Source of the DNA: Bacteroidota bacterium
Lineage (GTDB): Bacteria; Bacteroidota; Bacteroidia; JAFLBG01
Reading direction: 5' to 3'
DNA: 64,000 nt
Assembly: GCA_017303975.1 (NCBI GenBank)
Contig: JAFLBG010000002.1
Coordinates: 62,001 to 126,000, forward strand
Of this stretch, positions 26,654 to 35,761 are shown piece after piece. The notes under the pieces were generated by a model. It searched no databases. It was given only the letters and a program-made list of their open reading frames with translations, and was not told where the DNA came from. Within the stretch, counting starts at the first letter, position 1. Every line of letters starts with the position of its first letter. Both the position numbers and the translations under genes were made by a program.

Positions 26654-26845
26654 TTACCTAATCACACTCACATGTCCCACATAATTGTGGCGTTTGCCAA
26701 AAATGTCTGTTAGTTGTACTTTCCAGACATACACATCCTGTTGAACAGTTTCTAAAATATTATTGACTCTGTCATTCCATGTTTGAGCTGTTTTAGGTAA
26801 ATAAAGATGTATTTTTCGAGTAACAACAAACGGCTTTAAAATCAT
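26654..26845 (-). pseudogene. Orphan 3' remnant of a T9SS type B CTD
   Basis: The frame encodes the last 45 or so residues of a type B sorting domain (from about TWNDRVNNILE to GHVSVIR) with no gene attached. By eye the DNA at 26657-26781 differs from the 3' end of the 1302-residue giant (41846 onwards) at about 11 of 125 positions, while similarity fades upstream of about 26817. It lies directly beyond the stop of the 935-residue type B protein, whose own CTD is intact and of a different lineage. A decayed gene end or a leftover from 3'-end replacement fits best. Confidence 0.75.
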
Positions 26846-26854
26846 TCCATATTC

Positions 26855-29662
26855 TTAGCGTAACACGGTAACATATCCAACTTTGGCTTGTTTATTCTCT
26901 TTAGCGTTGTCTGTAGTTATGATTTTATAAACAAAAACTTCGCTTTCAGCCATACCTCCATTGTATTGCCCGTCCCATCGTTCGCTTAACGATGTCAACG
27001 TTTTTATATTTTCTCCCCACCTGTTATAAATTTCACACTTAAGTTCTTTCATGCACGTATACTCTACACCCCATGTATCATTTACACCATCACCATTCGG
27101 AGTAAAGCAGTTAGGAATATATAGTGTACTAATAAAATCTTCCTTAACTTCTATTTGCTTTTGTGTGGTATCGAGACACCCTAAACCACTTTCTACAATA
27201 AGTGTTAAACTATAGGAACCAATCGATGGTAAGCTAAGTGTTAAATTACGGTCGAATGAAATTGGTTCTGCATTTAAATACCACTTATTAAAATATTCGT
27301 TTATTGAATGGTTTATTACAAGCGAAGAGAAACTACACAGCGAATCTATTACTATTATATCAAAATCAGCAATGGGTTTTGTCATAGGTGATATTGTTTG
27401 AGAATATGTATTGACACAGTTATTGGTATCTGTTCCAATAACTGTAACTAGAGTCGAAGAATCTATTTGTAATTGGAATACATTCCCAGAAAATACATTA
27501 TTGGGTGTAATCCAACTATAAGAACTTGCACCAACTCCATTAATAGTAGCATAACTCCCTTGGCATACATTCAGCGCTTGAAATGAAACAACTGGAAGTT
27601 GATTTACCAAAATAGTTTTAACCGCTGTTGCTGTGCATCCATTACTATCGGTTGCAAGCAAGGAGTAGGTGGTTGTTGAAGCGGGCATACTACTTACAAC
27701 ATTTGAAGTAGAACCATTAAACCATGTTATATTATAATTGCCGGATACACTCATGCTTATTGTGCCTCCAATACATATTTCGTGTACAGAAATAATAAAC
27801 GGTGTAGGCAATGGATTTACAACAACAGATGCTGTAGTATCAGAAATGCAGCCATTTGAGTCTGTTCCTGTTAGCGTATAAGTAGTAGAAATAGATGGAG
27901 CAACTAAAATAACAGAAGATGAAGCACCATTAGACCAACTGTAGGCTAGAGCTCCAGCAGCTGTTAAGGTCGCTGTATTGCCATTACAAATGGCAACAGA
28001 ATTAATCAAGAGAATAGGTAAAGGGTTTACTACAATATCAATACTATCAGAATTACTGCAGCCAAATTGATTGGTAACTGTAGAAGAGTAAATTCCAGAT
28101 GTGCTTACAACTATGGCACCTAACGTATCTCCTGTAGACCACCAATAGCTACTTGTAGGGGATTGAACATTAATAACAACTGTATTCCCATTACAAAAAC
28201 TTGTATCATTTCCAAGATTTACAATGGGTTTTGGATTTACGTTTACTTGAAGTGTGTCATATAAGGTATCGCACGGCAAGTATATAGACAAAACATACAG
28301 AGTGCTTGCATTTGGGCTTGCTTTAGGATTAGCAATAGCACTATTACTTAAACCACTTGTAGGCGACCAAGAATAGGTATTATTGGACGATGCTGTTGCT
28401 ACACCAATTGAAATGGAGTCCCCCGCACAAATAGAAGTATCACTTATCGTGTAATTATAATTTATAGCGGAAACAAAAAAACGATTGTATGTATTAGGCA
28501 ACCCTAACTTACTTTGTTTACCTGCTAACGCAATAGCATTAACAAATAGCCCAGGAGATAAATAATTATTGGGAGAAGACAACTCAGATATTGTGCCTGA
28601 ATTACGCTCTGCTATATATAATTTCCCATTTGAGGCTTCCTGTATTAAACCAGGCTGAAATGGTAAAACAACAGAATTAATTGATGTAGCAATGTTTGTA
28701 GCAAACCTATCAAAGCCGTGCAAAGTATATGTTCCAGTATACTGAGTAAAATAAATTTTAGAATCATCGGGAGAAAAGGAAGCACCATAACAAGAAACAT
28801 TCGGTAATAATACTCGCATATTAGAAGCAGCACCTGTTTGATTATTAAAATCTACAATGTGAGCACCACGATAGCTAGCACATGGAAGTGTGCCTGCGTT
28901 TGCTATAAGAATACTTTTCCCATCTTTTGATGCTGATATTGCACCATTTCCAGGAGCACAACCAACACCAAAGCCACTTACCACTGGCGTACAACTTACT
29001 TGACATGAAACATGAAATGCATAAATATTGCTTGTGGGTTGATGTTGCGTAATTATCCAATAATCATGGCCATTTGAGTGTATAGCAGCAGTAACTTTTT
29101 CATCTACCGAATCGAGCAATTGAATTTTATTTGAACCAGAAATATAATTACACTGAGTAGATAAAAAACTGGTGTCAATATCTCCAAACCCACCATTTAA
29201 ATTCATATTTACTACTGTGTAATACAATCCATCCCACTTGCCTTGTGGACCTACATTAGGAAAGGAACTAGCTCCATCTGTGGTAAATACAAAATACTTA
29301 TTAGTGTCGCCAATAAAAGGAGTTATTAATGCAGACTGGGTAGAACTCTCATCTCCTGAAAGCATTTTATTCCAAGATGTTCCGTCTGCAAGAGACATTT
29401 TCGTATGATTTTTATTCCAAATAATTCGACCGTCAGTATAAAACAAAAGTTGACCAACAGAATTAGAAATAGAAGCACAGCCCTCATCAGTTGCCATTTG
29501 GCTGTTTACTAATGGTATAGGAAAACCACTATTGAAATCAAGTCCAGCATTCTGCCCAAAATACCAAACATTAGACTTATTGCTATTTTGGGCTCGTGCA
29601 AAACAGAATACTAGTATATATAGTATAATAAGAAGGGGAAGTTTAATAGACCTTATAATCAT
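26855..29662 (-). CDS. Large secreted protein, beta-propeller plus Ig-like repeats, T9SS type B CTD
   Basis: This 935-residue protein has a signal peptide (1-25), an N-terminal propeller-like region (about 30-400) starting SNVWYFGQNAGLDFNSG, a phrase common in gliding-associated proteins, then about five Ig-like/PKD-type repeats (400-760) with recurring SWSNG and TYTLTGTDSNGC motifs, one more PKD-like module, and a type B CTD (about 850-935) with PNCFTPNGDGVNDTWG and IYNRWGE. Its end, KVGYVTVLR, differs from the neighbouring CTD groups. It is expected on the cell surface, as an adhesin or matrix protein. It is the leftmost intact type B gene of the island. Confidence 0.88.
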   Translation of the reverse strand: MIIRSIKLPLLIILYILVFCFARAQNSNKSNVWYFGQNAGLDFNSGFPIPLVNSQMATDEGCASISNSVGQLLFYTDGRIIWNKNHTKMSLADGTSWNKMLSGDESSTQSALITPFIGDTNKYFVFTTDGASSFPNVGPQGKWDGLYYTVVNMNLNGGFGDIDTSFLSTQCNYISGSNKIQLLDSVDEKVTAAIHSNGHDYWIITQHQPTSNIYAFHVSCQVSCTPVVSGFGVGCAPGNGAISASKDGKSILIANAGTLPCASYRGAHIVDFNNQTGAASNMRVLLPNVSCYGASFSPDDSKIYFTQYTGTYTLHGFDRFATNIATSINSVVLPFQPGLIQEASNGKLYIAERNSGTISELSSPNNYLSPGLFVNAIALAGKQSKLGLPNTYNRFFVSAINYNYTISDTSICAGDSISIGVATASSNNTYSWSPTSGLSNSAIANPKASPNASTLYVLSIYLPCDTLYDTLQVNVNPKPIVNLGNDTSFCNGNTVVINVQSPTSSYWWSTGDTLGAIVVSTSGIYSSTVTNQFGCSNSDSIDIVVNPLPILLINSVAICNGNTATLTAAGALAYSWSNGASSSVILVAPSISTTYTLTGTDSNGCISDTTASVVVNPLPTPFIISVHEICIGGTISMSVSGNYNITWFNGSTSNVVSSMPASTTTYSLLATDSNGCTATAVKTILVNQLPVVSFQALNVCQGSYATINGVGASSYSWITPNNVFSGNVFQLQIDSSTLVTVIGTDTNNCVNTYSQTISPMTKPIADFDIIVIDSLCSFSSLVINHSINEYFNKWYLNAEPISFDRNLTLSLPSIGSYSLTLIVESGLGCLDTTQKQIEVKEDFISTLYIPNCFTPNGDGVNDTWGVEYTCMKELKCEIYNRWGENIKTLTSLSERWDGQYNGGMAESEVFVYKIITTDNAKENKQAKVGYVTVLR

Positions 29663-29927
29663 TATGTTTCTAGCTATTCAAATTATTCAAACATTTTACT
29701 ATCAATATAATCTCTTTTTAATAAACTCTCCACCCATTTTCCATTAAAAAAAGGCTACAAAAACACGCAAAAACAAAACAAAACACTGTATATCAACAGA
29801 ATAAGAAAATTAAGATAAGGTTACACAAACAAGCCCTTGTTGAATAAAACCAAATAAAAAACACGTTGAAAGTAATTTATGCTTTAAGTATCCTTACTCA
29901 AAAAATATCCAATTGAAACCTAAAAAT

Positions 29928-31100
29928 CTAATAACTAATTTTTTTAATCTTTAAGACCTCACAAGTGTTGTCTGTATTAATTGCTAAGGCAATGGAATTT
30001 ATATCTATACACGTTACATCTAAAACCAGTTTTCCTTTTGAAAAATAGGAACACTCATTAGGCACAGCACGAGCTCTTCCAAAGGCATCTATTAATTCTA
30101 GTTTAGCTCTTTTACAAGAAAAATCTTGATATAAATAGATATAAATGAGTCCACCTTCAATATCATATAACACTTGATTCTTTTGTATTTTAGCTATTTC
30201 AACCCATTTGATTGTAGAATAAAAAAACTCTCCATCAAAATCGGTTTGTTTTAATCTATAATAGAAAACCCCTTCAATTATATCAAAATCTTGGTATGAA
30301 TAATTGTTTATCACAAAACTATTCCCCTTCCCTTCTAAAAAAGCTATAGGTTTAAAATTCATTGCATCAATAGACTTTTCTAGTGTAAAGTAGTTATTAT
30401 TTAGTTCGGAGTTTGTAGTCCAGTTAATTTGAACGACTTGATTCATTTTATTACTTACAGAAAAATCTGTCAATTCAATTGGGAGCCCCAAATTTACTGG
30501 ACACGCTTCACCACAAGGAGGAATTCCTGTATCTAAATTTAACGTTGCAGAAACATGATCAATTTGAGCAATAGCAGTTCCAGAACCTGTCCCCCTTTTA
30601 ACAGATATCGCGATTCCAAAAAATGAAGAAGTTACATCTACCGGATTACCACAATAATCCATTAAACTAAATGTATATGTACGATACGTATCAGAAGTTG
30701 GCCAATTTGCTCCAGAAGCAGCATTACAAGGGGCTTGAATTGCTCCATTTACCAATAATCTTACTTGGTCATCAATGATATTAGGAGTACTTCCATTAGG
30801 ATTACTAATCTCAATTGAAAACGTTATTGAACTAACAAAACAGCCTCCTGGGACTGTAAAGCCAAAATTTCTAGCTATGATGTAATCTGTATAATTACCA
30901 GATGATGCTAGATTAGATGTATTAGATGCGTAACTATTATTTGACGTAGCTAAATTAGTTGAATTCGACCACCCTGAACTGGAACCACTTCTTGCTAAAA
31001 CTTGTATTGTTGATGGGTCATTGGGACCAATTGTAGAGCAAGAAAACACATCAATTGTATACATTAAGAAAACTAAAAACACAACAAAAAAAAACCTCAT
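29928..31100 (-). CDS. Secreted protein with fibronectin-like module and degenerate CTD
   Basis: This 390-residue protein has a signal peptide (1-21). Residues 22-200 are a beta-sandwich of low complexity in Ser, Asn and Thr, with a late HVSATLNLDTGIPPC. Residues 207-300 start LPIELTDFSVS and contain INWTTNSELNNNYFTLEKS, the linker module very common just before type A CTDs in Bacteroidota. The final 80 residues should be the CTD but lack the YPNP motif, and the end is EVLKIKKISY. So the sorting signal is degenerate, or the protein is secreted by another route. Gaps of 265 and 407 bases flank it, so it is probably transcribed alone. Confidence 0.7.
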   Translation of the reverse strand: MRFFFVVFLVFLMYTIDVFSCSTIGPNDPSTIQVLARSGSSSGWSNSTNLATSNNSYASNTSNLASSGNYTDYIIARNFGFTVPGGCFVSSITFSIEISNPNGSTPNIIDDQVRLLVNGAIQAPCNAASGANWPTSDTYRTYTFSLMDYCGNPVDVTSSFFGIAISVKRGTGSGTAIAQIDHVSATLNLDTGIPPCGEACPVNLGLPIELTDFSVSNKMNQVVQINWTTNSELNNNYFTLEKSIDAMNFKPIAFLEGKGNSFVINNYSYQDFDIIEGVFYYRLKQTDFDGEFFYSTIKWVEIAKIQKNQVLYDIEGGLIYIYLYQDFSCKRAKLELIDAFGRARAVPNECSYFSKGKLVLDVTCIDINSIALAINTDNTCEVLKIKKISY

Positions 31101-31443
31101 AATATAAATATTTTAATTTTTGCTTATTAATCATTTTACATACAAAACACCAAAAACTACTCGTTAATACTTCTTAAAATCAAAGCTTCAACTAGCACTC
31201 AACTGAATAAAAAACACACCTGTATAAAACTATAAGCACTCGATTTATTATTGCCAATAAGTTGTGCAGATAAAATCCATAGTTTTACTTTAATAGTACT
31301 TTATGATTTATAGAAAATCAAAATCTCCTACCCTTTATCAATCAATGCAAATTGGACTTATTTAAACAAACCACCATTGGCAATATTTTATAATTTTATT
31401 TCCTGTTAATAGTTTGTTTCATCTGCAATTGTTGTTCCAAAAT
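31101..31443. other. AT-rich gap between two secreted-protein genes
   Basis: Apart from the terminator at its right end I see no ORF, remnant CTD or repeat in this stretch. It presumably carries the promoter for the 390-residue protein. Confidence 0.45.
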
Positions 31444-31507
31444 AAAGTTGAAGGTTTAAGTCGAGTTAGACATTAAAACTCCCCAACTTTTTAAACCTTC
31501 TAACTTT
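31444..31507 (-). terminator. Terminator of the type A paralogue array
   Basis: AAAGTTGAAGGTTTAA (31444-31459) pairs with TTAAACCTTCTAACTTT (31491-31507) with a single bulge, and GAGTT/AACTC forms an inner hairpin. It starts at the base after the stop of the 636-residue paralogue and is followed on the - strand by a T-rich run, so it should end transcripts of the three-gene array. Confidence 0.6.
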
Positions 31508-33418
31508 TTATTGTTTAATTATTTTCTTCACTTCTTTATTCCCATTCGCAATAACTTCTATAAAATACATTCCTACTGGTAGTTCAGAGATGTTCACGTT
31601 TGTTTCTGTCTCGGTAAGTGCAATTGTTCTTATGGCAACTCCACTGTAGTTATAAATTGTAGCTGTAGTATTCTCTGTGCTCTCTACCTTAATTGTTACA
31701 AAATCGGTAGCAGGATTTGGATATACCGATACGTTCATTGAACTTTCTTCCAAACCTGTTTTATAGGCTACACTGTTGCTCTCTTCTGCTTGTTCTTCGG
31801 GTGATAAGGCACTGCCACTAAAAGAATATTTAATCATGGCAGGACGATACATTTCAAATGTTATGTTCGGATTTATCAAATTATTGGCTCCCGAATAAAG
31901 TAGGTTAAACGATCCGTGAAGTTCTATTGATACGAAAAGACTATTTTTATATGTAAGAATTTGCGCATTTTTATACATCAAATCTCCTGAGTAAGCATTT
32001 GCGTTATAAATAGGATTATTCCATTTAGTTACACCATTAGACGTACTGTATTTTATTAGATGTGGAATGGTTTTATTGCTGGCATATAATTCCGAATATA
32101 AAAGTATTGGATCTCCATCTGTATCTACTTCTAAATCGTTATTTGTTAAATAATCAGAAGTTGCATTATGCGATCTGCTCCAAATATAGGAGCCTGCTGG
32201 GCCGTATTTTGCAATGTATACTTTATTAGATACTATCTTATTGGTTGCTACAACATCTGGGTTTATATCGATTGGTGAATTTGTATAAGCACTTACAAAT
32301 ATATTACCAAGCTTATCAACTTCTACTTTTGCTGTTTCAAACAAATTATTGGTTACACCACCATCAATAGCTTTGGCCCAAACAAAATTTCCAATGCTAG
32401 TATATTTAGCAATACAAATATCTTCTAAACCATCACTTCCTTGCGTTGTAACATTTGAAACAGAATTAGATGGATCAAAGTCTATATAAGAGTTTGAACT
32501 TGCAGAACCTTTTGAAAAAATCCCACCTACTATAATGTTTGAGTATTTATCTAAATGAATAGAATTTAAACCAAGTTGATTTCCTTTTGCCTCAATTTTT
32601 CGAGCAAATAAAAATTGTAACGAGGAACTAAATTTCAATAGTACAGCATCATTACTTTTTACTTTTACAACACCAGAAGTTCCATTTGCAAAGTTTATAT
32701 TGTGTGAGCCATTACCTTCAATGTATCCTATATTTAATATCGCAAATAAATTACCGTATTTATCCGATTTAATATCGCTTAGATGTGCTTCACTTGGCAT
32801 AGTATTAAGAGGAAGATCTAACGTTTTGGCTATTGTACCATTTTCATTGAGCTTTAAAACATATAAGTTGGAGCGATTATATATTGATGAAAACTGTTTA
32901 CTTTCATACTTAAATTTTCCGGTATAAAGTCCAGCTACATACATTCCTTTCGAGTTACCAATATTGCAAATTGCATTTGCTTCTACAGCAGAATTATTAC
33001 CATTTATAACATACTTTTTCGACCAAAGGTATTTTCCTGCTGAGTTACTTGCGTATGAAGCCAAAAAGGGGGTACCCAAACTATAAGGTATTGAGCCCTC
33101 TTCCATAAAGTCGAAATCTACACCAGCTATATTAGGTTTGTCGAGACTAGGATTAATCAATGCTTTTGAGACATCCGGATTCACATCAATTGCATCTTTT
33201 GCGTATCCAATTCGTATCCACTGATTTGATACTGAATCGATAGCAGATTCACCCCAATACATGCTGACATGAGGTTGTGGTGCGTATCCATTATCGGATG
33301 CAACTTGAAATTGAAATGAATTTTTCCAATCTACAGTAGCTTGAGCATTTACATTTTGTTTAGTGTTTGCTGCCAATAGCAATGCTAGCGCAGCTAGTTT
33401 AATTGTTTGCTTTTTCAT
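31508..33418 (-). CDS. Type A array paralogue 1: SBBP/propeller-like secreted protein with T9SS type A CTD
   Basis: This 636-residue protein begins MKKQTIKLAALALLLAANTK, a signal peptide nearly identical in its two neighbours. The body (30-545) is a beta-propeller of SBBP-like repeats, each of the form (I/V)AKY...G...WA(K)... followed by D..GN(I/L)(F/Y)V. The type A CTD (about 555-636) has VYPNPATDFVTIKVES and ends EVKKIIKQ. The CTD is mosaic: its first half is identical in DNA to paralogue 3 (31638-31772) but its second half has diverged (AIRTIALTETETNVNISELPVG). The function of the propeller is unknown; surface attachment by T9SS is likely. Confidence 0.85.
   Translation of the reverse strand: MKKQTIKLAALALLLAANTKQNVNAQATVDWKNSFQFQVASDNGYAPQPHVSMYWGESAIDSVSNQWIRIGYAKDAIDVNPDVSKALINPSLDKPNIAGVDFDFMEEGSIPYSLGTPFLASYASNSAGKYLWSKKYVINGNNSAVEANAICNIGNSKGMYVAGLYTGKFKYESKQFSSIYNRSNLYVLKLNENGTIAKTLDLPLNTMPSEAHLSDIKSDKYGNLFAILNIGYIEGNGSHNINFANGTSGVVKVKSNDAVLLKFSSSLQFLFARKIEAKGNQLGLNSIHLDKYSNIIVGGIFSKGSASSNSYIDFDPSNSVSNVTTQGSDGLEDICIAKYTSIGNFVWAKAIDGGVTNNLFETAKVEVDKLGNIFVSAYTNSPIDINPDVVATNKIVSNKVYIAKYGPAGSYIWSRSHNATSDYLTNNDLEVDTDGDPILLYSELYASNKTIPHLIKYSTSNGVTKWNNPIYNANAYSGDLMYKNAQILTYKNSLFVSIELHGSFNLLYSGANNLINPNITFEMYRPAMIKYSFSGSALSPEEQAEESNSVAYKTGLEESSMNVSVYPNPATDFVTIKVESTENTTATIYNYSGVAIRTIALTETETNVNISELPVGMYFIEVIANGNKEVKKIIKQ
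31638..31772 (-). repeat. 135-bp CTD block identical to 35688-35822
   Basis: These 135 bases in the CTD of paralogue 1 are identical to 35688-35822 in paralogue 3 (offset 4050). The paralogue 2 counterpart differs over part of the block. Neighbouring coding sequence on both sides is diverged, as expected from a short gene-conversion tract. Confidence 0.8.
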
Positions 33419-33754
33419 GGTTTTGGTTTAAGTTTATAGTTGTTATAGCAAATTTTCATAAAGGCATAATTAGTATTCCAGTTCACCGGTTTATTAATGT
33501 TTTAACCTAACCCTAACTAACAAACCAGCAAACTGGCAAACTAATATTACTTATTGTTTAATTACTTTCTTTACTTCTTTATTCCCGTTCGACACCACCT
33601 CTACAAAGTACATTCCTGCTGGCAGTTCAGATATATTCACTTTTGTCTCTGTTTCGGCAAGAGCAATAGTTTTTACTGCTACTCCACTGTAGTTATAAAT
33701 TGTAGCTGTAGTATTCTCTGTGCTCTCTACCTTAATTGTTACAAAATCGGTAGC
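33356..33754 (-). repeat. 399-bp direct repeat, copy 1 (spans the paralogue 1/2 junction)
   Basis: This copy covers the signal-peptide codons of paralogue 1, all 132 intergenic bases and the last 200 bases (CTD) of paralogue 2. It is identical, as far as I can read, to 35363-35761, with a period of 2007 bases. Sequence on both sides diverges at once. Confidence 0.85.
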
Positions 33755-35425
33755 CGGATTAGGATAGATAGCCACATTGGTAGTAGCTTCTTCTACTACT
33801 GTTTTGTACGCTATGCTGTTGTTTTCTTCTGTTTGGTCTTCAGGTGATAGGGCGGAACCGGATAGAGTATATTTTATCATCACATCTTTATAATCTGTAA
33901 ATTGAGCTGCGGCAACACCAAATTGATTGTTAGAGAGAATTGCAGCTTCTTTATAATGCACTCCAACTGTCATTGCAGATAGTAAATAGAAACTATTTTT
34001 GTTTGCTAAAGCAGTAAGACCAAACATCCAAGTATCTTGATTTAAAGATCCAACTGTTGGAGATATTCTATTTTTCCAAATTTGTGCAAATGAGTTAGTA
34101 GTGCTATTAGTTTTGAGTTTAAACATATACAAGCTATTATCAAAAAACACTGTATAATAGATATTTCTCCTTGAGTCTATTGTAAAATCAAATTCGCCAG
34201 AAGTGCCAACAAGTAATGGCTTTTGTTCTTGATACATTCCTAGATAAGCACCTTGTTTATTATATTTTGCAACATACATAATAAGCATATTGGTTGCATT
34301 ATTAATACTAGTAGTGCCGTTATACTGAAAATACTCTCCTTGCTCAAGCAAACCTGCTATATAAATATTACCCATATTATCGACTTTCATTTTTGTTTTA
34401 TTAAACATGTACATAGGTTCGGTTTCAGAGTGTTTCAGTATGTTTGACCAGCTATAATTCATATTAGCAGAATATTTTATGAGAATTACAGATTGATTAT
34501 GCAATTCATAATTAACAGCTGGTAAACTTTGCATACCACTTTGTTTACTATCTAAATCAACAGTAAATGTGCCCCCGTCTTGAGAAGCCGATGCTTTTAG
34601 TATAATGTTTTTACTAGCATCAAAGCTCACATCCTGTATATGAAGACTCAAACTATTTGATACAATCTTATTGTGATTTAAATAATTTAAATTTTTATCG
34701 TATTTAACCATAAAAACTTCACCATCTAATGCTGTAACACTTTTTACTCCTGCTCCCGGATCTAAATCTAATTTGCACGATTCTGCTTCAAACACTACTA
34801 GCAGGTTCCCATTAGGATCAACGGCTATTTGGGAAGAATATATACGAGATTGATTTGTAACATTACCAATAGGCTTAATAACAGCAGATTTTAATAGAAT
34901 GCCTTTCTCATCTATTTTCATTAGTAAAATATCATCAGGATTACTTGAATGTAACGTGGGATTAAACGTACCATTAAATACTTTGGTTCCATAGGAAATT
35001 TTTCCCGAAAAACTAGCACTTACATATAACCCCTTTTGAGCGCCAATAGCTTCTATATCCTCAATGATAGGTGTTCCCCATTGATTGAACCCTTTTAGCT
35101 CATTCGCCCACTTGTATTTACCAGAGTTAGCATCGTAAGCAGCAATTGTATAGCCTTCTCTAATAGCTTTGCCGGCAGATGGGTCAACATCAAAATTTAT
35201 GATTGTAAAACTCTCATCGTACTCATCGCTACTATATCTGTAAATTTGATTACTTAGCGTATCAAGTACACCATTTGAAGCAACCCGCTCTTCTTCATTT
35301 TGAGTATAGGGAGTTGCATCAAATACATTTCTCCAAGCTACCGTAGCCTGTGCGTTTACATGTTGTTTAGTGTTTGCTGCCAATAGCAATGCTAGCGCAG
35401 CTAGTTTAATTGTTTGCTTTTTCAT
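33551..35425 (-). CDS. Type A array paralogue 2: SBBP/propeller-like secreted protein with T9SS type A CTD
   Basis: This 624-residue protein has the shared signal peptide MKKQTIKLAALALLLAANTK, a propeller body that is homologous to but clearly diverged from its neighbours (for example KYDKNLNYLNHNKIVSN, AKYNKQGAYLGMY), and a type A CTD from about 545. The CTD second half (VKTIALAETETKVNISELPAG, ending VKKVIKQ) is identical to that of paralogue 3, while the stretch before YPNPATD (VVEEATTNVAI) is its own. It is separated by 132 bases from each neighbour. Both intergenic regions are identical, so all three genes may share transcription and a downstream terminator. Confidence 0.85.
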   Translation of the reverse strand: MKKQTIKLAALALLLAANTKQHVNAQATVAWRNVFDATPYTQNEEERVASNGVLDTLSNQIYRYSSDEYDESFTIINFDVDPSAGKAIREGYTIAAYDANSGKYKWANELKGFNQWGTPIIEDIEAIGAQKGLYVSASFSGKISYGTKVFNGTFNPTLHSSNPDDILLMKIDEKGILLKSAVIKPIGNVTNQSRIYSSQIAVDPNGNLLVVFEAESCKLDLDPGAGVKSVTALDGEVFMVKYDKNLNYLNHNKIVSNSLSLHIQDVSFDASKNIILKASASQDGGTFTVDLDSKQSGMQSLPAVNYELHNQSVILIKYSANMNYSWSNILKHSETEPMYMFNKTKMKVDNMGNIYIAGLLEQGEYFQYNGTTSINNATNMLIMYVAKYNKQGAYLGMYQEQKPLLVGTSGEFDFTIDSRRNIYYTVFFDNSLYMFKLKTNSTTNSFAQIWKNRISPTVGSLNQDTWMFGLTALANKNSFYLLSAMTVGVHYKEAAILSNNQFGVAAAQFTDYKDVMIKYTLSGSALSPEDQTEENNSIAYKTVVEEATTNVAIYPNPATDFVTIKVESTENTTATIYNYSGVAVKTIALAETETKVNISELPAGMYFVEVVSNGNKEVKKVIKQ

Positions 35426-35761
35426 GGTTTTGGTTTAAGTTTATAGTTGTTATAGCAAATTTTCATAAAGGCATAATTAGTATTCCAGTTCACCGGTTTA
35501 TTAATGTTTTAACCTAACCCTAACTAACAAACCAGCAAACTGGCAAACTAATATTACTTATTGTTTAATTACTTTCTTTACTTCTTTATTCCCGTTCGAC
35601 ACCACCTCTACAAAGTACATTCCTGCTGGCAGTTCAGATATATTCACTTTTGTCTCTGTTTCGGCAAGAGCAATAGTTTTTACTGCTACTCCACTGTAGT
35701 TATAAATTGTAGCTGTAGTATTCTCTGTGCTCTCTACCTTAATTGTTACAAAATCGGTAGC
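35363..35761 (-). repeat. 399-bp direct repeat, copy 2 (spans the paralogue 2/3 junction)
   Basis: This copy covers the signal-peptide codons of paralogue 2, the 132-base intergenic region and the last 200 bases of paralogue 3. It is identical to 33356-33754. A third, partial match occurs at the start of paralogue 3 (around 37400-37455), where the coding part has several differences and the upstream part diverges after about 17 bases. Confidence 0.85.

Noticed and set aside
33490-33520. Telomere-like CTAACCCTAAC in the array intergenic region (also near 35510)
   Set aside because: It is a single short chance match inside the 399-bp repeat and is not tandemly repeated.
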